Shown here: one piece after another, positions 27,625 through 36,724 of the stretch | How positions within the stretch are numbered: position 1 is the stretch's first letter | Layout: each line of letters begins with the position of its first letter | Source: CAWGET01 sp963821715 | Lineage (GTDB): Bacteria; Bacteroidota; Ignavibacteria; Ignavibacteriales; Melioribacteraceae | Length of the DNA: 64,000 nt | Assembly (NCBI GenBank): GCA_963821715.1 | Contig: CAWGET010000010.1 | Span: 434,001 to 498,000 of the forward strand | Direction of reading: 5' to 3' | Made by a program: the position numbers and the translations under genes | Notes under the pieces: model-generated | Databases searched by the model: none | What the model saw: only the letters and a program-made list of their open reading frames with translations | What the model was told of the DNA's origin: nothing

Positions 27625-28905
27625 TTAATTTCTGTACCTGTACCAGTCACCATAAACAGGATCGAGCAGACGGTAATCGCCGAAACCTGTTCTGTCGACG
27701 AAAATAAATCTTTTGTTAATTTCGTAATAATCCCAAACTTCGTAGGGCTTGGCATTGTAATCGAACGGATGTCTTTCAACAAAACTCGGCGGACCGAGCG
27801 TGATATAAATCATTCCCATATCTGATCTCCAGCCGTCGTAGTAACTGTCGAAATTTTCGTTCGCGTATTCAACTCTTCTGTAATATTCCGAGAGAACTTC
27901 ATTCTCTTCGGTTTGAGGCGACGGATCTTTTGACTTCCAGTAATCAATGTAGCGCTGTAACCTTTCTTCGTATGTATCTCCGTCTTCGATAAAATCGATA
28001 TCAGAATTTGTCGCGATATAAACCATCTGGTCAATCGCCTTCTCTAAGTCTTCGATAGCGCGTGGAAACCCGAATATTTTTGAATAGAATTGCTTCTCGA
28101 GTTTGCCTATTTCATCACCCGATTCGTTCTTCACTTCCGCGACAAGTTTATACCGACCGATTGTGAATTTTAAGTCGTCAATTTTATAATTGATCATTGT
28201 TGTGCCGCTGTCGATCCTTTCCGTAAAGGCTTGATCATAAATCGCTTTATCGTTTTTAACATCCTTTATTTCGTAATTGATATTTATTTCCTGCGCTTTA
28301 TCGGAATAAACTTCAAAAAAGAATGGAAGACCTTCGTCGCGCGTAGTAACGGTCTGGGAAATATTCGGAATCACCTTACTCAACGAATCCTCTTTAACCG
28401 TTCTCTGGATCAGTATTAAACTGCTTAAACCTTCTTCGCCATTTATTTTTCTAACTTTCATCGGCCGTTCGATAACATAAGTTTTTTTAGAATCTTTATC
28501 GTAAACTTCTGCCCGTACAAAATAATCGTCCGGTGCGAGTTGGAAGGATTTTAAACTTAGGTTGTAATTCGTTTTAGAATCGGTTGTGGAAAAGTTTTCG
28601 GCGTTGATGCTTTCGCTCCACATCTTTTCCATCATAATGTTTTCTTTATCTTCATCAAACACAGAAACGGTAACTGAATATTTTGCGGCAAAACCGTTAT
28701 TCGATTTAACGAATTGAATACTCGAATAAGGGACTTGAAGAAATACATCCACTCTGGTTTTTCCCGGTTGATTGCTTTTATATTCCGCCGCGTCAAAATA
28801 AAATCTTGGTGACGAAGAGGGAACTTCCTTGTCTGAATTTTCGACCTGCCCGAAAAGAGATACAGCAAAGACTAATACAAAAACCAGAATAATCAAATTT
28901 TTCAT
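27625..28905 (-). CDS. GWxTD domain-containing protein
   Basis: 426 residues with a signal peptide ending at SLFGQ (residue 20). The central part (about 25-260) is beta-rich. The C-terminal domain carries YYRRVEYANENFDSYYDGWRSDMGMIYITLGPPS, which contains the GWxxD-type motif, and PYEVWDYYEINKRFIFVDR, the standard end of GWxTD proteins. These proteins occur in Bacteroidota, Chlorobi and Acidobacteria and their function is unknown; a periplasmic or cell-surface role is inferred from the signal peptide. It is 12 bases downstream of rimO, so probably co-transcribed. Confidence 0.88.
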   Translation of the reverse strand: MKNLIILVFVLVFAVSLFGQVENSDKEVPSSSPRFYFDAAEYKSNQPGKTRVDVFLQVPYSSIQFVKSNNGFAAKYSVTVSVFDEDKENIMMEKMWSESINAENFSTTDSKTNYNLSLKSFQLAPDDYFVRAEVYDKDSKKTYVIERPMKVRKINGEEGLSSLILIQRTVKEDSLSKVIPNISQTVTTRDEGLPFFFEVYSDKAQEININYEIKDVKNDKAIYDQAFTERIDSGTTMINYKIDDLKFTIGRYKLVAEVKNESGDEIGKLEKQFYSKIFGFPRAIEDLEKAIDQMVYIATNSDIDFIEDGDTYEERLQRYIDYWKSKDPSPQTEENEVLSEYYRRVEYANENFDSYYDGWRSDMGMIYITLGPPSFVERHPFDYNAKPYEVWDYYEINKRFIFVDRTGFGDYRLLDPVYGDWYRYRN

Positions 28906-28917
28906 TTTAGATTCCCA

Positions 28918-30216
28918 CTAATTTACAGGGTTTTTACCAAATAAATCATAATCATTTGAATCGAAAATTTCAACTGTATAAAAATGACCGATCTGGAGAT
29001 TCCCCTCATTTTTATTAATTAAAACTTCTCCGTCAACTTCGGGCGCATCTCGTTCCGATCTCCCGGTGTAAAAATCGCCGTCCAGCTGATCGATTAAAAC
29101 TTTTATTTTTTCCCCGGTTAATTCCCGGTTTTTTTCTTCCGAAATTACTCTTTGGATTTCCATCAGTTCCGCTTTACGTTCTTCCTTAGTCTTTTCGTCA
29201 ACAGGATCACCAAGTATAAAACTCGGTGTGGAATCTTCGGGCGAATAAGTAAATACCCCGAGCCTCTCAAATTTAATATCTTCTACAAAATCGCAAAGCT
29301 CTGCAAAATCTTTGTCAGTTTCGTTCGGGTAACCGACTATAAATGTAGTTCTTAAGGTAATCCCGGGAATCCGTTTTTTGATCTTGTAATAAAGTTCCTT
29401 GGTTCTCCGGGAAGAAATTCCGCGCCGCATCGATTTCAAAACATCGTCGGAAATATGCTGCAGCGGCATATCGAGATATTTAACAATTTTCGGATTATCC
29501 GCAATTTCGTCAATCAGTTCTTCGGGAAAATGAGACGGATACGCGTATAAAAGTCTTATCCATTCTATTCCGTCAATTTCCGAAATTGTATGCAGCAGTT
29601 CGGCTATATTTCTTTTGCCGTAAATATCTTTCCCGTAATCGGTTGTATCCTGCCCGATGACGATCAATTCTTTTACTCCTTTAGACGCGAGAGAACGCGC
29701 TTCGGCTAGAAGGTTTTCCATCGGGCGGCTCACGTGTCCGCCGCGCATCAAAGGAATGGCACAGAAAGAACAGGGATTATCACAGCCTTCCGAAATCTTT
29801 AAATACGCAAAATGTTTAGGTGTCGATAGTTCGCGTTCGCCGAGAAGCTCATATTTTAGATCACCGCCAACTTCATTAAGAATTTTTTCATATTCCTCCG
29901 AGCCGAAGTAAAAATCAACCTCCGGAATTTCTTTTTCCAGGTCTTCTTTATAACGCGCCGAAAGACAGCCGGAGACAATTACCTTATTAAGTTTTTTATT
30001 TTTTTTCAAATTAACGGCGGAAAGAATCGTGTTTATTGATTCCTGTTTTGCGTCTTCAATAAATCCGCAGGTATTTATTATTATAGTATCCGCGTCTTCC
30101 GCTTCCTCTACAACATCCAGGTTGTTGAAACGCAATTGCATTTTCAAACGCTCGGAATCGACCACATTTTTAGCGCAGCCGAGTGTAATTAAATTTATCT
30201 TTTCGTGTCTCTTCAC
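28918..30216 (-). CDS. rimO: ribosomal protein S12 methylthiotransferase RimO
   Basis: 432 residues. The N-terminal UPF0004 domain binds the auxiliary 4Fe-4S cluster through Cys14 (LGCAKN), Cys50 (NTCGF) and a third cysteine in SGCLSA. The radical-SAM domain has SEGCDNPCSFCAIPLMRG, and a C-terminal TRAM domain follows. RimO methylthiolates Asp88 of S12. The LITLGCAKNVVDSE start and CSFCAIPLMRG distinguish RimO from MiaB. The start is ATG at 30216. It leads an operon with the GWxTD gene. Confidence 0.95.
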   Translation of the reverse strand: MKRHEKINLITLGCAKNVVDSERLKMQLRFNNLDVVEEAEDADTIIINTCGFIEDAKQESINTILSAVNLKKNKKLNKVIVSGCLSARYKEDLEKEIPEVDFYFGSEEYEKILNEVGGDLKYELLGERELSTPKHFAYLKISEGCDNPCSFCAIPLMRGGHVSRPMENLLAEARSLASKGVKELIVIGQDTTDYGKDIYGKRNIAELLHTISEIDGIEWIRLLYAYPSHFPEELIDEIADNPKIVKYLDMPLQHISDDVLKSMRRGISSRRTKELYYKIKKRIPGITLRTTFIVGYPNETDKDFAELCDFVEDIKFERLGVFTYSPEDSTPSFILGDPVDEKTKEERKAELMEIQRVISEEKNRELTGEKIKVLIDQLDGDFYTGRSERDAPEVDGEVLINKNEGNLQIGHFYTVEIFDSNDYDLFGKNPVN

Positions 30217-30367
30217 AAAATCTCATTTCTATAATTGTTATTTATATTAAATTTATGCCGTTTTAGTTCCAATGAAAAAGTAAACGCCGGATTTAAAGTA
30301 GTGCTGTCGAATCATTAACCGGGAAGGTTTGCAATGACTTTACAAAGATTGCAAGAAAAAAACATAT

Positions 30368-30516
30368 TTACAATTTTCTCGTAGGGCAAACATAAGGCAA
30401 ATATTCCGGATTCCAATCGGATTCAACTCGGGCTAATGATGATTTAATATTTGGAGAATGTTGCGCAATTCGTTTATTGCTTTTAGAGAAAACTGTTTTT
30501 ACAATTGAAAAGCTGT
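30368..30516 (-). pseudogene. possible gene remnant: 49 sense codons without a start, then TAA
   Basis: Within the 375-bp gap between rimO and the YitT gene, the minus strand keeps an open frame with protein-like composition (for example SLARVESDWNPEYLPYVCP) ending in TAA at 30368. No start codon is present and the upstream end runs into the palindromic repeat at 30515. It looks like the tail of a decayed gene; the family is not recognised. The remainder of the gap, near 30217-30367, holds no other recognisable feature. Confidence 0.25.
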
Positions 30517-30542
30517 AAAGACGCGATATGCCGCGTCTTTAC
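30515..30542. repeat. palindromic repeat with 11-bp stem
   Basis: GTAAAGACGCG at 30515-30525 pairs with CGCGTCTTTAC at 30532-30542 around ATATGC. It is a one-step variant of the element at 50252 (GTAGAGACGCG). It sits downstream of the YitT gene and could act as a terminator for it. Confidence 0.65.
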
Positions 30543-30591
30543 GTTTGAAAATATTAATCCAAAATTATTGGAGTGAGCGAGATAGGTTTTT

Positions 30592-31527
30592 TTAAATTCT
30601 TCTTCTAAAACCTTCGCCCAAAACTTCGTGGACATTATTTATAATTACAAATGCGTTTGGATCGATATCTTTAACCAATTCAATCAGCGTGCTGAGTTCT
30701 TTTAGCGGAACGACCGTAAAAATTACCTCACGTTCTATATTTCGGTAAACTCCGCGGCTTTGAAGTGCAGTGGATCCGCGGCTTAAATCATTTTTAATGG
30801 CGAGCGAAATTTCTTTGTATTTATCCGATATAATATAAGCTGCACGCGCATAATCAAATCCGTCTATTATCATATCGATGATTCGTGCTGATACAAAAAG
30901 TAAAAATAGCGCGTAAAGAGTGAGCGATAATGCCGGGCGGTCGGGCGAAAGATCCTTCAAACCTATGACGAGACCGGCGGAGGCGATAACAAGAAAATCG
31001 ATTATCATAATAGCCTGCCCCGGTTTGATGCCGTATTTCTTCTGAAGAATTGCCGCTACGATATCGGAACCGGCAGTTGTTCCCTTAAATTTGAAAATCA
31101 ATCCGAGTCCGATTCCAATAAGAACAGCTCCAATCAAAATCAGAAAGAAAAAATCGTTGTGAAGAAGATCCTGGACAGTCGGCGTATCCTGCAGTCGAAT
31201 GAACCTGAATCCGGGAACCGATCCGCGGAAAAAATCAATAAAGAATGAATTAATTGTAAAACCGTAAAAAGTCCGCACGCCGAACCGTTTTCCGAGTTCT
31301 TTAACGCCCCAAATATAAAGTGGAACGTTCAGTATCCAAATCATCAAACCAATCGGAACTGTATTGTTGGTTAAATAGTGAATTGCCATCGATAAACCGC
31401 TTACTCCGCCTGGCACAACTTTGGCGTCAACCAGAAACACGCCAATTCCAATCGCCATAATTATCGATCCGAATGTAATAGCGATGTAATCTACAATGGG
31501 ATGTTTTCTTAACAATCTCTTAGTCAT
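30592..31527 (-). CDS. YitT family membrane protein (DUF2179)
   Basis: 311 residues. Five or six membrane segments fill about residues 13-215, with the family pattern GVFLVDAKVVPGGVSGLSMAIHYLT and LIFKFKGTTAGSDIVAAIL. The C-terminal DUF2179 (about 225-305) contains SRGSTALQSRGVYRNIEREVIFTVV and FVIINNVHEVLGEGFR. The family is widespread and of unknown transport function; the GSTAL and EVLGEGF motifs are its usual conserved ends. The gene is transcribed alone. Confidence 0.9.
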   Translation of the reverse strand: MTKRLLRKHPIVDYIAITFGSIIMAIGIGVFLVDAKVVPGGVSGLSMAIHYLTNNTVPIGLMIWILNVPLYIWGVKELGKRFGVRTFYGFTINSFFIDFFRGSVPGFRFIRLQDTPTVQDLLHNDFFFLILIGAVLIGIGLGLIFKFKGTTAGSDIVAAILQKKYGIKPGQAIMIIDFLVIASAGLVIGLKDLSPDRPALSLTLYALFLLFVSARIIDMIIDGFDYARAAYIISDKYKEISLAIKNDLSRGSTALQSRGVYRNIEREVIFTVVPLKELSTLIELVKDIDPNAFVIINNVHEVLGEGFRRRI

Positions 31528-31821
31528 AATAACTTCTCATCACTCCTTGCTCAAAAAAAATTAGCATCAAATATAAGGAGAATATTTTCTCTATAAAAAT
31601 TAATTTTTTATTAAATTGAGCGGGTAGGATGAAGGTTTTATGAAAAGAGATTCAAGAAATCCTTTAGGACTCTGAAATCAATATAATCGAGATCTAAAAG
31701 ATTTTATAAATAAAAAACGTGGAAAGCATTTTAGATCAAAGAACCCACAACGATAACATATTGAAACTATCTTATCTAAAAAAGGTAAAAAGAGTAACAA
31801 TTCAATAAAGGAGATATTTTG

Positions 31822-33189
31822 ATGAAAAAGTTCCTGCCGTTATTTATTCTTTTCTTATTCGTAAATCTTATTTACAGTCAAAACAGCGCTCCAAAATCTG
31901 TGGCCGTTACGGTCTACAATAATAACCTCGGAGTTATAAAGGAAGTGCGAAATTTGGATTTGAAATCCGGAATATCCGAGATTAGAATTACAGATGTTGC
32001 TCAGATGATCGATCCGACCAGCGTCCACATTAAATTAAACGGCGAAGTGATTGAACAGAATTATCAATACGATCTAGTCGGACTCGGGAAAATTCTTTCA
32101 AAATATTTGGACAAGCAGATAAGAATGACCACCAAGGAAGGCGAAATGATTGAAGGTGTCCTTCTTTCGGCGGGCGGCGGAAATATTGTTCTGCAGAAAA
32201 ATGACGGCGGACTTTTGATGATTCCGAATTTCAGCGATTATCAAATCTCGGTGGAATCTCTTCCCGAAGGATTGATAACAAAGCCGACTTTGATCTGGAC
32301 TGTCGATTCGCCCAAAAATCAAAATGAAGATGTTGAGATTTCCTACCAAACAGGCGGAATGAACTGGCACGCGGAATATGTTGCGGTTCTAAACAAAAAA
32401 GACACAGAAATGGATTTAAAAAGCTGGGTGAGTATTGAGAATAATTCCGGCGCGACTTACAAAAATGCAAATTTGAAATTAGTTGCAGGTGATGTAAATC
32501 TGGTGAAAAACCAGCAGCAAAAACTTTACCGCCAGGAATCGATGGCGATGGCTTATGATGAATCTAAAGCACAATTTGAAGAGAAAGAGTTTTTTGAGTA
32601 TCATATTTACAATTTGCAGCGCCCCGCAACTGTTTCGCAGAATGAGACAAAACAGATATCTCTATTCGATGCCCAAAATATTGACGTTAATAAAAAATAT
32701 TTTTATCAGTCGGGAAGAAATTATTCCGGTAATGCAACAAGCGAAGGAAAAGTTTCGGTTATTGTTGAATTCAAAAACTCCGACGAAAACAATCTCGGCG
32801 TTCCATTCCCGAAAGGAAAAGTGAGAGTTTATAAATCGGACGGAGAAAGCATCGAGTTTATCGGTGAAGATCTAGTCGATCATACGCCAAAAAATGAAGA
32901 TATAAAACTGAAGATCGGAGAGGCGTTCGATATCCGCGTTGAAGAAGTGCAAACCGAGCAGAAAAAAATTTCCAATAGAGTTTACGAACAGGAATATGAG
33001 ATAACTTTCAAAAACAGGAAAAGCGAAGAGATAACGATTGACGTAGAAAAAAATCTAGGATATAATTGGGAAGTTTTAAATTCAAACATCGATTATAAGA
33101 AGAAAGATGCTATGACAATTTCATGGCAGGTTCCGGTAAAAGCGAACGGGGAAAATACGTTGAAATACAGAGTTAGATATTCATATTAA
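31822..33189 (+). CDS. DUF4139 domain-containing secreted protein
   Basis: The ATG at 31822 follows AAAGGAG at 8 bases; it gives 455 residues. A signal peptide ends at YSQ near residue 20. The N-terminal part (VAVTVYNNNLGVIKEVRNLDLKSGISEI) and the central DUF4139 region (WHAEYVAVLNKKDTEMDLKSWVSIENNSGATYKNANLKLVAGDV) are characteristic. The protein ends in beta-rich repeats with SWQVPVKANGENTLKYRVRY. The family is common in Bacteroidota and Chlorobi; no enzymatic activity is known. A convergent hairpin at 33201 separates it from the fasciclin gene. Confidence 0.9.
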   Translation: MKKFLPLFILFLFVNLIYSQNSAPKSVAVTVYNNNLGVIKEVRNLDLKSGISEIRITDVAQMIDPTSVHIKLNGEVIEQNYQYDLVGLGKILSKYLDKQIRMTTKEGEMIEGVLLSAGGGNIVLQKNDGGLLMIPNFSDYQISVESLPEGLITKPTLIWTVDSPKNQNEDVEISYQTGGMNWHAEYVAVLNKKDTEMDLKSWVSIENNSGATYKNANLKLVAGDVNLVKNQQQKLYRQESMAMAYDESKAQFEEKEFFEYHIYNLQRPATVSQNETKQISLFDAQNIDVNKKYFYQSGRNYSGNATSEGKVSVIVEFKNSDENNLGVPFPKGKVRVYKSDGESIEFIGEDLVDHTPKNEDIKLKIGEAFDIRVEEVQTEQKKISNRVYEQEYEITFKNRKSEEITIDVEKNLGYNWEVLNSNIDYKKKDAMTISWQVPVKANGENTLKYRVRYSY

Positions 33190-33200
33190 TAATTAAAAAT

Positions 33201-33230
33201 GTAGAGGAAGGATTTTAACCCTTCCTCTAC
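33201..33230. terminator. bidirectional hairpin between DUF4139 and fasciclin genes
   Basis: GTAGAGGAAGG at 33201-33211 pairs with CCTTCCTCTAC at 33220-33230 around an 8-base loop. It lies just after the DUF4139 stop and just before the fasciclin stop, the right place to end both convergent transcripts. The GTAGAGG arm also relates it loosely to the GTAGAGACG repeat family. Confidence 0.65.
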
Positions 33231-33245
33231 AAAACATAAAATCAA

Positions 33246-33755
33246 TTAATAGGTTTTCTTTGTTTTCATTTCTTTGGTTTCGGGCATAAGCACAGTATCA
33301 ACTACGTGGATTACTCCGTTTGAAGTCATTATATCGGCTGTAGTTACCTTCGAATTATTCACTTCTACGCCTTTCTCACTTGAGCTGATTTTTACTTTAC
33401 TTCCTTCCATTGTTTCTGCTTCGTCAAGTTTTACTACTTTATCGGCAGTAACTTTACCCGAAACTACATGGTAAAGCAAAACTTTTTTCAGGGCTTCTTT
33501 ATCAGCAAGAAGAGCATTTAAAGTTTTTGTAGGAATTTTTGCAAATGCTTCGTCTGTGGGAGCAAATACCGTAAAAGGACCCTCGCCTTTTAATGCATCT
33601 ATTAAACCGGCTTCAGTTAAGGCTTTTGCTAAGGTATTAAAGTTGCCTGCTGCTACTGCTGTTTCAATAATATCTTTTTTTGCGGTCTTGTCGCCTGCAA
33701 TTATAGCTACTGAAAAAATCAGCATTAACATGATTGATAAGAATTTCGTTTTCAT
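33246..33755 (-). CDS. fasciclin (FAS1) domain secreted protein
   Basis: The ATG chosen at 33755 has AAAGGAAAC upstream; a longer in-frame version adds 37 residues with no signal peptide. The resulting 169 residues start with a signal peptide (FLSIMLMLIFSVAIIAG) and hold one FAS1 domain: TLAKALTEAGLIDALKGEGPFTVFAPTDEAFAKIP and the second motif VNNSKVTTADIMTSNGVIHVVDTVLMP. FAS1 proteins mediate cell adhesion or act as small extracellular or periplasmic modules. The role here is not known. Confidence 0.92.
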   Translation of the reverse strand: MKTKFLSIMLMLIFSVAIIAGDKTAKKDIIETAVAAGNFNTLAKALTEAGLIDALKGEGPFTVFAPTDEAFAKIPTKTLNALLADKEALKKVLLYHVVSGKVTADKVVKLDEAETMEGSKVKISSSEKGVEVNNSKVTTADIMTSNGVIHVVDTVLMPETKEMKTKKTY

Positions 33756-33927
33756 CTTGTTTCCTTTTATTTGTGTTAAAATGGATAATATATCCGGATA
33801 TAAACTACACAACGCAAGGAATATTTTTTTGGTTCCCTGAAGATAGATTAAATTTAAATTGTTCAAATTTGTTTTATATAAATCTCTTTTCTATATTGAT
33901 TAAAACCACAACAAAAGAGAGGAAAAT

Positions 33928-34131
33928 ATGTCGTTAGCTAAAGTAATTGAAGTTCTGGCAGAATCATCCACGAGTTTTGACGATGCAGCTGTTCAGGCAG
34001 TGAAAGGAGCAGCCAAAACTGTTAAGAATATCAAACATGTTTACATTAAGGATATGCAGGCATCTGTTGAAAACAACGAAATAGTAAAATACAAAGTGAA
34101 TGCCAAGATCACTTTTGTAGTTGGAGAATAA
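33928..34131 (+). CDS. dodecin family protein
   Basis: 67 residues, a complete dodecin: LAKVIEVLAESSTSFDDAAVQAV, then GAAKTVKNIKHVYIKDMQASVENNEIVKYKVNAKITFVV. Dodecins assemble as hollow 12-mers that bind flavins (or CoA). In many dodecins a tryptophan of the VWVKE strand stacks on the isoalloxazine ring; here that position is tyrosine (HVYIKD), which also occurs in other Bacteroidota-type dodecins. A good AGAGGAAA site precedes the ATG. Confidence 0.93.
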   Translation: MSLAKVIEVLAESSTSFDDAAVQAVKGAAKTVKNIKHVYIKDMQASVENNEIVKYKVNAKITFVVGE

Positions 34132-34295
34132 TTTAAGAAATTTTTCCCGCAAAATATTCATAGCCGCGGACGTTTTAGTTTGCGGCTTTTTTTTGTTCAT
34201 TTTATTACGCACAGATCGCGGGTCTGAGATACTAACACGACAGGTTCTCTCATTATTCCAATCGATAAAATTTCTTAAAAAAATTAATTCAATTG

Positions 34296-34418
34296 CCGTC
34301 CGCTTCAGCGGACGGATTTGAATAAGAATTTAAATATTCGGCTTCAGCCGCATTGTATATATAATTGAGCTAAGGCTCGCTTTAATGTAATTTAATTTCT
34401 CGTTGGCTAAAGCCAACG
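34296..34418. repeat. composite palindromic repeat element, copy 1
   Basis: Three small hairpins in a row share an AGC/GCT core: CCGTCCGCT-TC-AGCGGACGG at 34296-34315, CGGCT-TC-AGCCG at 34339-34350, and CGTTGGCT-AA-AGCCAACG at 34401-34418. The same three hairpins, in a different order, recur at 48571-48676. The element lies in the 375-bp gap between dodecin and the esterase gene, which holds no gene; 34132-34290 has only a weak open frame of no recognised type. Confidence 0.85.
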
Positions 34419-34506
34419 GCAATGAAAGAAATACAAATAGGCCGGAATACCTGTTTTACTTCCGCAATATTTTTTATTTTTCCTGTTAAACTTATACGGA
34501 AAAGTA

Positions 34507-35652
34507 ATGAATATAAAAATATTATCTTTTTTGCTTTCGCTCCTTTTAATTTCCTGCGCCGAAAAAGAGAATTCAGTTGAGATTGAGTTTATCGTTAAAG
34601 CGGATTCTGTTTCGAATACCGAAAAAGTATTTATTGTAGGAGATCACGAAAAACTCGGCGAATGGAATCCCGGTTTAATTGAATTGGAAAAAAGAGATGA
34701 AAATATTTTCAGCAGAAAGATACTCTTTAATAAAAATGATACACTAAATTTCAAATTCACAAAAGGATTATGGACTAACGAAGCTTTGAACGTGGACGGA
34801 TCAATTCCTCAAAATTACGAGATGATCGCCGAGGCGGATAAGGTTTTTAAAATCGAAATTAAAAAATGGAATAACGGAACTCCGGGACAAATTACAGGAA
34901 ATGTAGAATATCTCAGAAATCTTACTTACAAAAATCTTCTTCCCCGCGATGTTATAGTCTGGCTTCCGCCCAACTATAACGATTTGAAAGATCAATATTT
35001 TCCTGTTTTGTATATGCATGATGGACAGAACATTTTCGATCCGAAAACTGCTTTCGCAAATAGAGATTGGCAGATTGACGAAACTGCCGACAGTCTTATA
35101 AAAAATTACAAGATCAACCCGATCATCATCGTTGCAATTTATAGCACGGAAAATCGAAGCAAGGAATATTCCCACACAGACACCGGAAGAACTTATATGG
35201 AGTTTGTGGTTAAAAAATTGAAGCCGCTCATCGATACAAAATATAGAACAAAAGCCGATCGCAACAACACAGCAACAGGTGGTTCTTCGCTTGGCGGATT
35301 GATCTCTTTTATGCTTGCCTGGGAATACGACGATGTTTTCAAAGAAGCGGCGTGTTTATCTCCGGCTTTTAAAATTGAGGATATCGATTACGTAACTCAG
35401 GTTGTAAACACAAATCAGAAAAAGCGTCCGCTTAAAATCTATATCGATAACGGCGGAGTAGGTTTGGAGACAAAACTGCAGCCGGGAATTGACGAAATGG
35501 TTGAGGCTTTGAAAGCGCGCGGGTTTAGAGAAAATCGAAATTTATTTTTATATTTTGACGATAAATCGGAACACAATGAAAGCGCCTGGTCTACAAGATT
35601 TTGGCGCCCGTTAAAATTATTTTTTGGAAGAAAAACAGGAGAAGAGAAGTGA
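34507..35652 (+). CDS. enterochelin-esterase-like lipoprotein with an N-terminal CBM20-like domain
   Basis: 381 residues. A lipoprotein signal (LLLISC, Cys17) precedes a starch-binding-like beta domain at about 22-118 (EIEFIVKADSVSNTEKVFIVGDHEKLGEWNPG). An alpha/beta hydrolase domain follows with VLYMHDGQNIFDPKTAFANRDW, the nucleophile elbow ATGGSSLGGLIS, and a catalytic His late in the domain (KSEHNESAWSTRFW). This architecture is that of the putative esterase family PF00756. Substrates are likely polysaccharide or siderophore esters; the CBM points to glycans. The stop overlaps the yjjX GTG start. Confidence 0.87.
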   Translation: MNIKILSFLLSLLLISCAEKENSVEIEFIVKADSVSNTEKVFIVGDHEKLGEWNPGLIELEKRDENIFSRKILFNKNDTLNFKFTKGLWTNEALNVDGSIPQNYEMIAEADKVFKIEIKKWNNGTPGQITGNVEYLRNLTYKNLLPRDVIVWLPPNYNDLKDQYFPVLYMHDGQNIFDPKTAFANRDWQIDETADSLIKNYKINPIIIVAIYSTENRSKEYSHTDTGRTYMEFVVKKLKPLIDTKYRTKADRNNTATGGSSLGGLISFMLAWEYDDVFKEAACLSPAFKIEDIDYVTQVVNTNQKKRPLKIYIDNGGVGLETKLQPGIDEMVEALKARGFRENRNLFLYFDDKSEHNESAWSTRFWRPLKLFFGRKTGEEK

Positions 35653-36195
35653 AGGTTTTGGTTGGATCAAAAAATCAGGTGAAGATTAAATCGGTTAAGG
35701 AAGCGTTCCAAAAATATTACGGAGAAGTGGAGGTGGAAGGATATTCCGTCAGCGTCCAATGTTCCGGAACAGCCGGTGGGAAACGAAACTTTTACGGGAG
35801 CGGAAAACCGGGCACTGGCTTTAATAGAGATAAATTTAGCCGGAAATCTTAACGCCGATTTTTTCGTGGGGATTGAAGGCGGAATTATGGAAATTCATAA
35901 TACCTGGTTCGCGTTTGGATGTATGTGTGTTATCGATAAAAATAAAAATAGTTCTTTCGGCGCTTCGCCATTATTCGAGCTTCCCGATTTCGTCGTGGAT
36001 GAATTGCTTGACGGAGTGGAACTCGGCGAAGTTATGGATGAATTGACGGGAACTAAGAATACGAAGCACAAAGACGGTGCGATCGGATTTTTCACGAACG
36101 GAGTTATGGACAGACAAAATCTTTATGTGCAGGGATTGATAACTGCGCTCGCTCCGTTTCAGCATAAAAAATTATTTTTTGAAGAGGAAAATTAG
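35649..36195 (+). pseudogene. yjjX: inosine/xanthosine triphosphatase (YjjX-like), split by a +1 frameshift
   Basis: The GTG at 35649 overlaps the esterase stop (GTGA). Frame 1 encodes VKVLVGSKNQVKIKSVKEAFQKY and GYSVS. From about 35751-35757 the homology continues in the +1 frame as NVPEQPVGNETFTGAENRA, FVGIEGGI, AFGCMCVID and TKHKDGAIGFFTNGVMDR, ending at 36195. Taking out one base from AGCGTCC restores SVSSNVPEQP, which matches the SGVPEQP type motif of the family. About 180 residues in total. The enzyme would cleave non-canonical ITP/XTP. All family motifs remain, so the break is recent or an artefact. Confidence 0.85.
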
Positions 36196-36687
36196 ATGAT
36201 CTTAAAAAGCGGGCAGGCGGTTTTGAAGTCATCTTCGTCATCCGATGACGAACTTAAGGAGTTATTTCAGGATCCGAAAATTTTGAACAATATGACGGAG
36301 ACAAGACTTTATCCGGAAAAGACTCCGACCGAAATGATTTTTAGAATCGAGCGAGATAACAAATTGATCGGCGAGCTAAAGTTTCATTCAATACGATGGT
36401 TTAACCGAAAAGCGATGTTGAGCGTGATTTTAATTGAAGAATATCAGAAGAAAGGGATTGGGGAAGAAGCCCTTAAAACGGCGATTAAATTTGCGTTCGA
36501 AAAGATGAACCTTCACCGGCTCGAAGCTGAAGTTATCGCGTTCAACGAACCGTCAAAAAAGCTTGTTGAGAAACTCGGATTTAAATTAGAAGGAACATTG
36601 CGCGAAGCGAAATATTCCGAAGGAAAATATTGGGATATTTACAGATACGGACTTTTAAGAAAAGAATATAAAAAAAACCATTTGTAA
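36196..36687 (+). CDS. GNAT-family N-acetyltransferase
   Basis: 163 residues of the RimJ/RimL-like type. The acetyl-CoA motif region is VILIEEYQKKGIGEEALKTAIKFAF, with the QxxGxG/A pattern, followed by LHRLEAEVIAFNEPSKKLVEKLGFKLEGTLREA. The ATG directly follows the YjjX stop (TAG-ATG), so the two are co-translated. Substrate (protein N-terminus or small molecule) is not evident. Confidence 0.87.
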   Translation: MILKSGQAVLKSSSSSDDELKELFQDPKILNNMTETRLYPEKTPTEMIFRIERDNKLIGELKFHSIRWFNRKAMLSVILIEEYQKKGIGEEALKTAIKFAFEKMNLHRLEAEVIAFNEPSKKLVEKLGFKLEGTLREAKYSEGKYWDIYRYGLLRKEYKKNHL

Positions 36688-36724
36688 GTATTGAAATATG
36701 TTAGCTTTAATGCTAACTTTTGTT

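Noticed and set aside
34121..34321. 66-codon open frame with a hydrophobic start after dodecin
   Set aside because: It overlaps the dodecin stop, runs into the palindromic repeat and has no family or ribosome-binding site; chance is likelier than a small membrane protein.
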